Shown here piece after piece: positions 50,301 through 62,881 of a stretch of DNA of 64,000 nt. The stretch comes from Vespa crabro. Its lineage: Eukaryota; Arthropoda; Insecta; Hymenoptera; Vespidae. A program made the translations under genes and the position numbers. The notes beneath the pieces are model-generated. The model was given only the letters and a program-made list of their open reading frames with translations. It did no database searches and was not told where the DNA came from. How positions within the stretch are numbered: the first letter of the stretch is position 1; every line of letters begins with the position of its first letter. The DNA lies in assembly GCF_910589235.1 (NCBI RefSeq), contig NC_060960.1, positions 2,621,839 through 2,685,838 on the forward strand, written 5' to 3'.

Positions 50301-51270
50301 TTTTTGATTCGCATGACTCTTGTTAAATGAACTATCGCTTAATAATATTTCGTTCAATTCTTTACGAACATTTATCTAAATATTTCGTATATATTAAACT
50401 TTATCATTCTTCTTTTTTTTTCTTTTTTCTTTTTTTTTTATCATAAATTTAATCTCGCAAAGTCATTATAAATTATGATAAATCTGGTTGCTCGATTTTG
50501 GAATATCGTTATTTCAGTATGGCGCAAATATAAGATGCAATCAATTAGGAGGAACGTCACGCATGAAACTACGAAGAGGATGCGATAGGCAAACGCATTC
50601 GACTCTGCATCAACGTCCGCCTATAGTAAACAACGTTGATCGGTCGAAAACAACGATGTTGAAGTCATTGAATGAGACTAACGATTCGAAGCTCGGTTTA
50701 CTAAGGTATACTAAATATTTAACTACGACGTTGAACAACAATAATAATAATAATAACAGGGTAACGAGGCACTTCGTAACAACTTCTCCGATCAATAGTA
50801 ACATTTTGAATGGGATCAGTAATAGCAGTAACAGTGGAGGAAGTGCCAGCAGTTCTGAACTTTATGCTCCTAGACGGTCGACTTCTCAATTTCAAATCGT
50901 TAGAAATTATTTAAATCAGACGTTGCCGGTTCATTCATCGTCGGTTCAGCAACAGGATCAGCAACAGGATCAGCAACAGCGACAGCAACGTCATCATCGT
51001 CAAAAGAAAATTCGAGGATTGGAAAAAATTACGTCGAAAACGGACAAGTTTAATCCTATTGATAATTATTATCTTAAAAGTTCAACATTGAAGAGACCAG
51101 AGATATCAAAGATTCAAATGAGACACAGTTTCGGTGGATTTAGTGTTCTCGATAAAAATAAAAACTCGGTGGAAATTAGCTCGCGGACTATCGATAGTAC
51201 CAATCAAAGTCATGGTATTATTACCGCTTCGGTTTACAAAGATTTACGTAACGGAATTATAAAGTGGTGA
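44051..51270 (+). CDS. ERK7: Extracellular signal-regulated kinase 7 / MAPK15 orthologue
   Basis: Atypical MAP kinase of the ERK7/ERK8 (MAPK15) branch, known in animals for starvation-dependent control of secretion, autophagy and ciliogenesis. Eleven exons: 44051-44140, 46220-46439, 46535-46665, 46761-46936, 47349-47488, 47591-47783, 48452-48592, 48781-49010, 49511-49702, 49894-50048, 50518-51270; all phases agree, giving 806 aa. The kinase domain is about residues 22-317: glycine loop GKGAYG (28-33), VAVKK Lys50, HRDLKPSN with Asp145, DFG Asp163, activation loop TDY (187-189) then VATRWYRAPE, and MWSLGCILGEM. Residues after 318 carry the family block LSVEEYRNKLYAMM, then a long disordered tail with an 8-Asn run (629-636) and a Gln-rich stretch (about 700-716). 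An in-frame ATG at 43907 would add 48 residues; I prefer 44051 because it matches the family's short N-terminus. Intron 4 ends in the less common acceptor AAG. Confidence 0.96.
47211..47312. repeat. AT/CA compound microsatellite in ERK7 intron 4
   Basis: AT repeats, then about 36 bases of CA repeat, then AT again. It ends only about 37 bases before the exon 5 acceptor at 47349. CA-rich intronic runs near splice sites can modulate exon use in other animals; here this is only a possibility. Confidence 0.9.
47829..47902. repeat. pyrimidine tract in ERK7 intron 6
   Basis: A purely pyrimidine-rich CT/CCCT stretch of about 70 bases, soon after the donor at 47784. It is low complexity, without coding content. 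Confidence 0.7.
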
Positions 51271-51356
51271 TAAATGGACGAGAAACTTCCGAAAGAAACA
51301 GTGATAGTGAAAAAGAAATAGAAAGAAAGAGGGAGAAATGAATGATTCGTTTCTGT

Positions 51357-51362
51357 AATAAA
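51357..51362 (+). terminator. polyadenylation signal of ERK7
   Basis: AATAAA hexamer 87 bases after the ERK7 stop codon, the first one downstream. Confidence 0.6.
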
Positions 51363-51984
51363 ACTGAACAACAGATAAAATCGTGTTTTCGATAGATTAA
51401 AGAAATTCACAGAAACAAATCATCGTACTCACTCCTGTTTCTTCATCGAAAGTCATTTCGTCCTGGATAGATGTATACATTCTTAAAAAAAAAAAAAGAA
51501 AAAAAAAGAAAAAACAAACAAATAAACAAAAAAGAACAGATATCCAATACGTTAGATTAGAAACGTGAAATTACAAGTACTAAATTTTCATACGTCGATA
51601 TTTTTAAGTATATTACACTGTTTACATCGAATGGAGATAGAAGAAAAAAAAAATATATATATATAACAAAGAAGAAGCTTTCGTCTCCGTGTTACTTTCT
51701 CTTGCATGATGTTTTCACATCTTTAATTGTGTATCTTTATGGAGTATCTTACAATTAGTATAGCTTTTTAATATTCACTCGTCTACGTGATTGTTCATTA
51801 ATACATCTTGCGCGAGAAAGTCAAATGACAAAGCTTACTAGATCATTCGTAAAGAATTACGTTAATTATATAACGTACTTTGAAAGACTTTTTTATGAAT
51901 CTTTTTATAAGTCCTTTGGATTTGGTAAATCACCGTAAGAATATAATTTGATAATCGATCGATCTCGTAAAAAAGGAATATTGA

Positions 51985-51987
<3 letters not shown>

Positions 51988-52033
<46 letters not shown>
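51988..52033. repeat. GA microsatellite
   Basis: About 23 uninterrupted GA dinucleotides. Confidence 0.95.
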
Positions 52034-52035
<2 letters not shown>

Positions 52036-52082
52036 CAAGAACATAAGTCGTCTAAAGAAAAGTGCATGTTGTAAAGTATAAT

Positions 52083-52106
52083 TTTTTTTTTTTTTTTTTT
52101 TTTTTT
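52083..52106. repeat. poly-T run
   Basis: Twenty-four consecutive T. It could be the reverse-strand tail of an old retroposed sequence, but I see no duplicated target site or recognisable source transcript. Confidence 0.8.
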
Positions 52107-53664
52107 AAATAAAAAGAAAATAAAAAAGTCCAAAGATAAGAAATGATGGCGGAGAAAAAAGAAGTAAATAAAAATAAATGAAAAGAAAAAAGTAAAAAAA
52201 CAAGAAAAATGAAAGACAATGAAACGTATCGTCTGCAATGTTCGAGAAAACGTTGTTGCAATTAAATTATATGAATAAAAATAACTTATTTATTCATCAA
52301 TATAAAAATACGAGGCACGTTTCAACGAAATGGATTTTCATTTTTACAAAAGAAAAAAAATAATCCTGTAGTTAACACGATCAACGAATGAAAAATATTG
52401 AAATATATATGTACATCTTGAAAAATGATTAACCTGTTCTATTCTCTATTGCAATCTTGAAATAGTTATAAACAGGTTTCTTTCGAGAAAACGTGACCTT
52501 TCATTTTTATTTCCTTTTTTTTTTCTTTTTTTTTTTCTCGGTCGTTTATTTTCTCCGAAAGAAAAGTCATTTTCATGTATGTACGGCATCAGGCAACGTT
52601 CTATCTCAACGATCGAACGCTCTCATACATACTAGAAATCTTCGGAGACCTCTTATTGTGTCGCATCCCGAAAGAGGATCCCTTTATGGCTTCTCAGGTT
52701 TTCTTTTCTCTTTCATTGTCAGCAATACAACGAAACATATATTTGAGTTGAACGTTCTAGAAGTTAAAAGTGATGGGAAACGTCGTAAATTCTTAGAGAA
52801 TTCGTCATGTGCGTTTCTCGATTTGCGATATCATGGACAAAGACGAAAGCGTTAGAAAACCTTAAAACGTTTCATCCCTTCATAACAAGGGCATCACGTT
52901 CGAGTTTCTCGAATCAAGAAGGGAGTTGCTTCGATAGCAGGAAACTTGAAAACATCCTTTGATTATCAATCGTTCTTTTCCTTATACATATTTTCTTTTT
53001 TAGTATCTAAAGAAAAAAATCTCTTAGATTCTAAACTCTACAATTTTGTAAGATTTAACACGTTTTTGTTCTGACCTAATTTATTATCATTTATTATTTA
53101 TTTGCTTTTTTTTTATTTTTTTTTAATCATTTTCTTTTTCTCTTTCTTATCGTTCTACCTGAAATTAACAATAGAAAACAAATTTTTATTACGACTCGAT
53201 CGTAAGTAAAGCCGATAATTTAATGAATTCGCTTAAGCCCATTTTACGTGAATATTAATGATATATTAATCTTTATTCAAAATACACGACACGATATGCT
53301 TTACATAAAGTAAAGTACACAGAATCTCCCAAATTCGTCGATACTTTAGCTTTCACTATATTACTCCAATACATTGTAATTAATGTTTAAAACGAAACTC
53401 GTTTCTTCGACGTGATATACAATGTTATGGTCAAACTTGCAGTATCGTTGAAGCGGAAATACCATGAATAAATATTTACACGATGCGTAGTAGATAATAT
53501 TATTGATCTTCCTGAATCTCAGAGTATAATAGTTTATCGATAATATTTTATCGAGAATCAGAAAAATCATCGGAATAGCTTTTGTAACAAAAATCGTCGT
53601 CGTCTTACAATTAATTACAAGATCAGATATGATTCTTTATTTATTTCTTCGAAATTCTTTCCCT

Positions 53665-53671
53665 TTCTTTT

Positions 53672-53720
<49 letters not shown>

Positions 53721-53722
53721 GT
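53665..53722. repeat. CT microsatellite
   Basis: Long CT run with occasional TTT interruptions, directly followed by the 14-bp minisatellite. Confidence 0.9.
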
Positions 53723-53727
53723 TTTTT

Positions 53728-53797
53728 CCTCTCTATCTTTTCCTCTCTATCTTTTCCTCCATATCTTTTCCTCCGTATCTTTTCCTCCCTATCTTTT
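53728..53797. repeat. 14-bp minisatellite, five copies
   Basis: Five tandem copies of CCTCYNTATCTTTT. The first two are identical; the next three vary at the sixth and neighbouring positions (CCTCCA, CCTCCG and CCTCCC starts). It abuts the CT repeat and probably arose from it by slippage and unit expansion. Confidence 0.85.
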
Positions 53798-55254
53798 TCT
53801 TTTAGTCGATAATCCAATTAGCAATCTCTTTTCAATACACGTTCGTCGAGTGTCTACTATCTATAACAATATATTCTCCGCTCGGGTTTCGTTTCACATG
53901 ACCAATAAAAGCTCGGATGAAAACTTTACGGCGAATAACGCGAGCACTATAAGATGTTAAATCGTCGTATTTATTGGCTCATCGATCGATCGAAAGTAAT
54001 AGAGTTTACGTTAAAAATATACATCGACCTGCAATTTTTTTTTTCGTTTGGTTTATTTGTTTTCTTTTTTCTTTTTTCTTTCTCTCTTTAAATTATTCAC
54101 GATAACATTTGTATGGCGAGAAACTTGATCGGAATAAAAATTTAATATGTAAACAACATAAAATAAGTTCGCACAGTTGGTCGACTTAATAAATCAGTTA
54201 GCATACCGCAAACTCGCTATTCTCTACGAGTATAAAATACTTGCTCAAAAATAAAATCTAAGGTAGTACGAAGAAATCTTTATCACTTAAAACTTGTCGT
54301 AAATTCGATTGTTCTTACTCCTTACTTTATTTGCCCTGTAATTTGTTTTCTTTCTCGAATTAGTTTCGCTTAATCGATTATGGATTAGCCATAACAGTTC
54401 GTAATTATCGATACTGTCCTATCAGATAAAAAAGTTTCCACTGTGCATGTGTTCCTTTGTGGGCACGCATATGTGAAAATGTGGGCGTGTGTATGTGTAT
54501 ATACGTGCCTGTTTCTGAGTATAATCATGTAAATATACATTGAAGGGAATTTAATTAACAGCACTTCTCGTCTTTGTCGACGAAAATGATATCAATTATT
54601 TTCCACATTTTTCAATTTTAATAATTTGAAAATATTTTCAATGCTTACTAACGTTCGATCGATTTTCCCTTCATTCCGAATAATTTGTTCTTTAATTTCG
54701 TGTACAATTACGACGGTAATAAAGGGAGTACGCTAGGACATAAGAAGAAGATACGACAAGGGAGTCGTTTCCTTTTTCGTAAGAACAACTCATAAAACTC
54801 CCGATCATTCTCGCGTTAATTTCTTTTCTCTGCCCATAGCTTGTAACTTTACACGTTACGTTACATCGTAAAACTTCAAGGTAGGAAGAAAGAATAATTC
54901 CTTTCTACCCTTCTAGACGGCTAATCGTCTTTATTTTCTCTGCTTCTGTCCGACATTTCGTAGAACATTTCACATGCAATCTATAATATTCATATTTAGC
55001 GACAACACGTCATGAATTTTGATAAACATCGGTAATAAGGATCAATCGAATGATTCTTATTAAACGACGAGTTATCTCAAGATTTATCGAATTTAAAACG
55101 TTTACTGTAAAAACCCAATTTTGATTTTGAAAACTTATGGGAAAATATAATGTATGAATTAATTAATTATGATACATCAATTAAAGCATATATGTTCTAA
55201 ATTTGTTCGGTAAATCTTAAGTTTAAATTTTGAGTTGGATTTACCTGAAGAGGA

Positions 55255-58200
55255 TTAAGTACAACGTCGATCGTCCATAGTAACAACGGTACATTGTCGT
55301 GGTTGACTTGCATCTGGATCATTTTTGTCATAACTTTGATGTCTATCTTGAATGATGTCTACTGGTTTTGATTCTAACTGCATTTGTGGTGTACTTCGAA
55401 TGCTTCTCAACATGTAACAACGACGATGAGGACTCTGCTTACTGTAGAAACTGTTATAACCACTGCTTGACGTTGCAGTTTCGTGGCCTCCCATTGGTAT
55501 ACAGCATGCAGGCAACATCTTTCGTTGACGCAAAAAGCTTCGTCTGGTGTCACCAACTGTGCTACATCCACCACATGCATCATCCGTACCTCGATGAACA
55601 TCCTGAAAAAATTTTCCCAAGATATTCAGAAAGTATATAATCGATAGAACTTATTTGACCTTTTATTTACTCTTTTATAATCCAATGTTTTTTGTAATAT
55701 AGAAAGAAATTGTATATAATATGTATAATTTATAATAATATAACGTTAATTTTGAAATATACACTAACAATTGATTTTTTGACCGAAAAAGAAATACAGA
55801 TATAAAAGTGTGTGACTTGAAAGTGTTAACGGTGTTATAGATGGATTAATTGGTAATTATATTTGTAATTTTTTTCTAGTTAACAGATTAGATAGATAAC
55901 ATTTCGATGCTTATTAGCTTCCGATTTTTATTCATAAATTTCATTAAAAAATCGTACAAACAAAAAATATATGAATTATTTCATACGACGAATTAAACAC
56001 ATTTGTTTATTAATAGAAAGATGAAATTAAAAGATAAGGTATATAAAAACGTAAGTTAAAAAATTAAGTTTAATTATTATTAAATCAAATGCTTCTCTGA
56101 AGATAAAAAGTTTTCCCTTATCGTTTTGATCACCCTTTTGCTTTTTCCTCCCATTTCTTCCATAGATACTAAATTCGATATAAAATAAGTAGATTATTAC
56201 GCTCTAATATGTCTTAAATTTGCCTTTTTTCCTATATCTAGATTTTCCTATATCTTTACTTGTACATTGAGAGACATAAAAATGTAAATGAAATAAATAA
56301 TTATAACGCAGAAACGATCAAATTGTACGTGAAACGTATAGTCCATTAAACAAAGTAAATTAAAAATCAGTAACTCGTATTACTTATGCGTTTTATCAAA
56401 TTCATAATTATATTCTTCGCGGACTAATCACTAATATGGAATTAATGCTTCTAATAGAAAACATATAACTATATGTTTATAACTATACAATTAATAATAT
56501 AACTAAAAAATTATAACTATACAATTTTTTGAAATTATAAATATAATTAAAAATAAAATATTTATAATTAGTAAACACTTCAATATTATATTTTACTTCA
56601 CTGTAGGTTTGAATGATTATTTAGTGAATAGTATTTTTGGCAATACAAATATTTTACTCGTCACGAATTCACTATAATTTTAAAGACTGAACATTTGGAA
56701 TTCATATTAGGGTGTCGCTTGATGAAATCGCTATAATCTCTCTTTCTTTCTCTCTCACAGTTACCCTCTTGGATAAGATGCGGGCTCTTAACTTAGGGGA
56801 ACATTTGCTATCCTGCGGTCATATAAATTCCACGATAAAACGCCTACCATTCTGTACGAACATTGGAAACGATCAATCGGAATTGGAATATCGCTGTCAC
56901 ATATTAGGCATTCTGTCATCTAATAAAAATAATCTTTTTCCTATCTCTTCCCTATATGTATCTATATATTTACGTTTATATTATAAAATATAAATAACAA
57001 AGAAGGAAAGAAATAAAAAAGAAAATTATCTTAACATAATAGTTTTATCAAAAACGATCAGGAAATACGATTTTAAATGTATCTCACGAAGAAAATTGAT
57101 CGCTAAACGAGATAACATTCGTACTGTGTTACAACGTCTACGGACACGAGCTTAACATTTCGTTTTCCTTCATCAATTTCTATTGACACATATCGTCCGA
57201 CGAGATAGTGCATATTCAGAGACACGACACGTTATGCATTAATTGAAAACAAGTCACTCTACAAACAGATATATACCATAATCGTAGATTTGTTAATGAG
57301 AGATAAATTTTGTAAATTGCTGGTTTCCTCGTATGTAACATTCTTTAATTATCCTGTAAAATAATTTATATGTTGAGATCATTTAGTCACGAATTTGGTT
57401 TAAAGATCCGAGCAAACTTTTTAATTGGTCTGTGTACGAAAACTTTGAGCCAATTGTGTATAAGTAACTTTGAGAGGAAAGATTAAAATTATTGAGAAAG
57501 AGATAAAAAAAAAAAGCTAAAGAAAACAAAGACAGAAAAAAAAGAAACAAAGAAAAAGTTGACAGACAAACATATCAAATAACTATGCAATAGCAATTTT
57601 ATTGACTAAGTTCTAACGAAGAACAAATAATAATTTTTCGGTATTATTATCACTGTCTCGTGATTTCAATCTAACAATTTCACTCATTTCTCTTGCGAAA
57701 TAATAACATTGAACTTTCTTGTTTTTCTTTCACGAAATTTATTGAAAAAGAAAGATTCTTCTTTGTATGCAAGACATCCACAGTGATAAATTTGTTACTA
57801 ATGTTTTTTCTATTGTCGATAAAATTACAACGATTGAACTCAAGGTTGATACCGTTGCAAAATGATATTCGGTAAACGAAAATTTATCAAATCCATTTTT
57901 GCGGAAACAATATCTTACAAAGAAGATATTTTCTCAAATAAAATGATAGATAAAGAGAGAGAAAGAGCATTGAAAATAACGCGATCTATTTTACGCATGT
58001 CCATCCGAGTTTTTATTTCAACGTAATTTAATTTTTATCAGATCATTATCTGATTTCTAAAAATTTCATTTGAATATAAAAAATTAGAAAGCGATAAAAG
58101 CGAAATCTTTTAAAGTAAAAGAAAAAGTTAAATATCGTTTCTCTTTATTATTTCATTTTTATCGGGTACAAACATTATCGTTTAATTAAATATACATATT

Positions 58201-58522
58201 TCGTTCTGTATTTAACAAAACAGTTAAAAATTAATGATTATTTTCTTTCAATTATTTTCTCACGCTTAGTTACATTTCTTTAAAATAATTTTCGAATTGA
58301 TTTTTAAAAAGATTTCAACATAAAAAAATAAAATCGAAAGGTGTATAAAAAGTCTTTACGACTGAAAACATGCATGAGCTTTTTTCGCACCATCCATTTT
58401 TCTTGAAAAAGACCAGAACAGTTCACGGTGAATGGATAAATTGAAAATACAGAAAAAGATAAAGAAGATTTCGTAGAGAAATACCAACGAAATGATATAT
58501 CGGTTTTACGGTTTAAAATTTT

Positions 58523-58582
<60 letters not shown>

Positions 58583-58602
58583 CCTCCCTGTCTCAGGAAA
58601 AA

Positions 58603-58682
<80 letters not shown>

Positions 58683-60147
58683 TATACAAAAATTCAAAGT
58701 TTAAACGATCAAATCAAATTAGATAATTCGAAATCTTACTCGTAATTTTAGTTCCGTAAGATAAATGTATCTACATATATACACAGGCATACATATGTCT
58801 ACATATTCATTGATACAAATTCAATGTTTTAATATCAAAGTTTTATTCATCTTCACAGTATCCTCTTTAATCCTAGCAAATCCTCAAATGTCTAGACAAA
58901 TTGATCTACGATCCAATCGTTAAATCCGAAATGTTCGACCAGTCTGGATATGAAAACGTAAAAACAATGATTTTAATATAACAAATAACAAGAATTCAAT
59001 TTTGCACTTAGAACAGTGGTCTCAATGAAAATCATTGCATACTTTAAATATATTTTTCAAAAAAAAAATCGAAGAAAAATATGGATATATAGAATTTCAT
59101 CCGTTATGAAAAGGAAGATTATTCTCTTAAAAATAAATAATAAGAGGAATTAAAATGAAAGTTTTACAATTAATAAAGACTATTAAAAATCCAGAACGAA
59201 TATAAACTTGTGTATTTTTATGTATTGTATTCAAATTGTTCGAATATCAAATCACGGATTTATTATGTTTCGTTGATATTTCCAAATAAAAGATATTACT
59301 GGGAATTAGTATAATTAAGATATATCTGCAGTCATAAATGGCATTATTGGAGGAATTTTGTTTGTTATATCTCTCTATGCTTATCTTATAATGAATTGTT
59401 ATTGGAAGGCATTAATGTTTCTATGTAATAAAGATATCTAGCCTGTGATATTTATTTAAAAGCAAGCAAGGAAATAATAATGATAGCTTTCTTGTCATTA
59501 TGGTTATTTGTAAATAATGAAAAATCAAAAGATTTATTAAAAAATAAGTGATTTTCAATTTAGATAAATATTAAATATCCATTATATGTAATTATTATAA
59601 AATAATAAACAATTAACTCTGAGAACTTTTTAACTCTCACCATTTTCAGATTTCATTATTTACAAATAATTATAACGATGAGGTATTATTTTATTACATT
59701 TGTAACATATTTGTATATAGCGAACATACAAACATTACTACAACATACTGATATTTTTCATTTTAAAATAAAATCAACAAGATAATATAAGACAGAAGAA
59801 TGAAAATTCCTCATATAATTAGTCATATAGTGAGAAAATTCCTAAAGTAAGAAATTAATTGCTTCGGGATATACATTATACTTAAACGTCAATAGTATCC
59901 ATCTTCTCACTAAGTTTTCTTCATTTCGTACTTGAAAATAAATTTATAGAACGTTAATTGCTTTCTATATACCTTTTACGTGTTACAAGAAATTTCGAGA
60001 GCTTTTTTCAATTCCAAGAAACTTAATTCCAATGATACAAGAAAAAAATTGTTATTAAACGAAGTTTGAAGAAAGCTTTCGAAGAAATTAAAAATAAATT
60101 GAAATTCATTCACGTACTGAAAGGACTGACGTTTCTTTCTTTCTTTT

Positions 60148-60231
<84 letters not shown>

Positions 60232-62881
60232 TTTTCTTTCTTTTTTATCTTTCTTTAATATTTGTTACGAAGATAAAAATTTCACTACACGTTCAACATA
60301 AATCATTCATTTAAAATATGCTCTAACAGACTGGATCAACTATGCTTACTTTGCGACGTAGCTTACGACGAACCAATCCACGTGATCCACGTCGAAGAAT
60401 CTCTGCAACACTTCTTCGAAAATTGCGTGTCATAAAGCAATAGAGGACGGGGTTGAGAGCACTATTCGCGTGTCCTAGGAAGAGACAGTAGGACAGGACG
60501 TCCGATTTTCCTTTTTCTGTGAATAGTATCAAATTTATTTAACATTTTTTTTAAAGGCTATCACTTATCTATACAAATCATTCGTTTCTTTAACTCTTAA
60601 TGAAAATTATTTTATATAAGTATTTACGTTAACATTAGATAAATTAATATTTCGTTCGTCGTACTAGTGATATGAGATAATAACAAAAAGTATATAGTAT
60701 ATTATTATATTGATAATATATTTGCTTAATAACTGATTAAACTCTGGTAATTAACGAACAATATATTTAATTAATATTCTATGCTTAAATGATTAATAGA
60801 AAATAGTATGTTTCCAAAGTTTTTTGATTATTTAAATCACAGTGAAATAAATTGATATACTGTTGCATTCATTTAGATGTTGATTACAAATTCGAATAGT
60901 CAATAAAATATATTAATAATATATGTTATGGATAAATAACAATTATTAGAGACTCGATGTCAAAAAATTTATATAAGAATATTTCGTTAAGCTTTTGAAC
61001 AATTTCGAATTAAAATTCGAGGATGAAATAAATTCCAATATAAAGTATGTGTTTTTTGATCTTATCCAATGAATAAATTGTTTCACATTGACCCGATTGT
61101 CAAACGCTTTTCATTTGAAACTCATTATCAATGCAAGTTAGGTTTGCCGAAGCAAATAAATACTTTTATCCAAAACAAAACAAAAAACTCACTGATCATT
61201 TTCAGATCGATGAGCAGTCTAAGAACATTGTAAGGAAGCCAACAAAGGGCGAAAAGCACTGCGAGAAGCAGTAATATCCAAGCGATTCGTCTTCTCTCAC
61301 GTACCAATCGGAAGTTCTACAATCAAACAGTTAGAAGTCGTTACTGTCTCTATTAAATAAGACGACTATCACATTTATCCGTTTCATTGAAAAGAATGAG
61401 GAGAGAGGCTTATCGTCGTGTTATATGATTAGAAACAGTTCAATGAAAATTTCAAAGAAAAAAAATCAGTTTAAAGATAAAAAAAAAAGAAAAACAAACA
61501 AACAAATAAAACAAAAAATTAATGAAGAAAGAAAAAAGAATCATGAATGATTGTTCATACATAAAACTTATGTCATCTTATATTTGTTTCTTTGAATAAC
61601 CTTTAATGAAGTCTACAAGTGTGATACGAGACCGAATCGTTTCTTTTTTGACGTCATCGTAAACAATATATACACATGGAATATAAAAGAATATCTGAGC
61701 TTCAAACATGTTTATGACTCGAGACACATTTCTTCCCGCTTGTTGGCTTGCAGGCCGGTTTAGATACGAGAATTGTCCAAGATAAAATTTTCCGAGCGCT
61801 CCTGTATCATACATCTCTAATTTTAGTTCATCTAAGATTGAATCTTTTTTTTCCTTTTTTATAAATAAATAAGAAAAAAAGAACTTTAAATGGAACTCAC
61901 GGCCGAAATATAGACTGAAGTATAAATATAAATATATATTTCAGTAAACTGATAAATATATATTTATATTTCAGTTTATTAGAAAATTATAAATATATAT
62001 TTCAGTTATTAGTAAAAAGAATATTTGGATTGTGTATATTTATGAATATATATTTATATCTCTTTTTCTAATTTGGTATATAAACATAATTATATGGATA
62101 TGAAGAAGTACGTGTTTACAAGCGAATTGACGTATAAGATATCAATGGTTGTTGTAATCCGAACGACAAACATTCAATCGTGTGTTAAACTCAAATACAG
62201 CAAACCAATAAGAAAAGAAAGAAAACTTTATTCTTTACTAACTTGTTGAGAGCTAGCACTACCCTTGACACTGTCACAATCGAACGGCGGTTTCCTAGCA
62301 CAAAGGGTCCGACCCATCATAGAGTAGGCCAATATCACGACAAAACCTGGCAAAGGAAGAGATAATTGAAATCGAAACGTCGAGACACAGAGGTATCGAT
62401 TTTCATGAAAAATTATCTTATATATAAATTTCATAACACAATAATATTATATACAATAATATTATTTTAAGTAATCTTTGATAAGAAAATGAAACTTCAT
62501 TATATATATTTCTCATCTTTGATTCATCTTTACATGCGACTTTTGTGTGTATGTGTATAAAAGAGAGATACTCATTCTATAATTTACTCTCAGTCATTTT
62601 CTTATTTATATTTCATCGTTTATCGTTGTCTTTCGTTTCTCAATATGATAAATATAACTTGTAAGAAAGTACGTACCAGGAATAGCATAAACTAGAATAA
62701 AGCAGGCGGTACCGAATAAATCAGGCTCTATATCAAGCGGATTCAAATCTTCCGAACAGATGTAGAAAGCCGGCGGCAATCGGGAAGCGCGTGTATCGTT
62801 GCGTGAAAAATTCTCCTTTAGCGCCCAGGAACCATGAAAAGTAATATTAACAAGTTCCATCCCAGGGCTTTGAAGAGTCAT
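55255..62881 (-). CDS. Rhodopsin-family peptide-type GPCR, 3' part (5' exons beyond the window)
   Basis: C-terminal half of a seven-transmembrane receptor. Exons in transcript order: 62881-62677, 62346-62243, 61316-61193, 60516-60350, 55602-55255, phases 1, 0, 1, 0, all open. The first exon gives a long extracellular loop 2 with three N-glycosylation sequons (NIT, NFS, NDT) and the loop cysteine in FYICSED, then the start of TM5 (FGTACFILVYAIPG). Exon 2 completes TM5. Exon 3 is basic (RERRR) then TM6 with CWLPYN. Exon 4 is TM7 with NSALNPVLY, followed by a basic helix 8. Exon 5 is a Cys-, Ser- and Arg-rich tail. CWLPYN and NPVLY are typical of peptide receptors, but I cannot name the ligand or subfamily. 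Exon 5 is joined by splice sites and phase only, across a 4.7-kb intron, so it is less certain than the rest. Reading through the exon 4 donor gives an alternative stop at 60323. Confidence 0.85.
58521..58686. repeat. CT then TA compound microsatellite in the last GPCR intron
   Basis: About 80 bases of CT repeat followed by about 75 bases of TA repeat, inside the inferred 4.7-kb intron. Confidence 0.95.
60132..60250. repeat. CTTT microsatellite next to the TM7 exon
   Basis: Roughly 27 units of CTTT, ending about 70 bases from the read-through stop and about 100 bases from the exon 4 donor of the GPCR. On the transcribed (minus) strand it reads GAAA, a purine-rich sequence within the retained-intron version of the transcript. 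Confidence 0.95.
61918..62012 (-). repeat. AT-rich direct repeats carrying TTTCAG in a GPCR intron
   Basis: Three imperfect copies of a unit like AAATATATATTTCAGT, spaced about 30-40 bases apart, with some inverted symmetry. They lie in the intron between 62243 and 61316. On the minus strand the units are AT-rich; TTTCAG itself lies on the plus strand, so it is not an acceptor for this gene. Confidence 0.6.

Larger units (their letters stand above)
51363..55254. other. intergenic region between the convergent ERK7 and GPCR genes
   Basis: About 3.9 kb of AT-rich DNA with a GA repeat, a 24-base T run, a CT repeat and a 14-bp minisatellite. Open frames here are low-complexity or lack splice context and known motifs. 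The region most likely holds only the 3' UTRs and spacer. I see no gene. Confidence 0.6.

Noticed and set aside
52493..52855. 120-codon plus frame downstream of ERK7
   Set aside because: Begins with a poly-Phe run from a T-rich tract and has no known motif. It lies after the ERK7 stop and polyadenylation signal, so it is more likely spacer.
56712..56993. 93-codon plus frame with an acceptor-like CTCTCACAG
   Set aside because: Lies on the opposite strand inside the inferred GPCR intron, product has no recognisable domain, and no matching donor was found.
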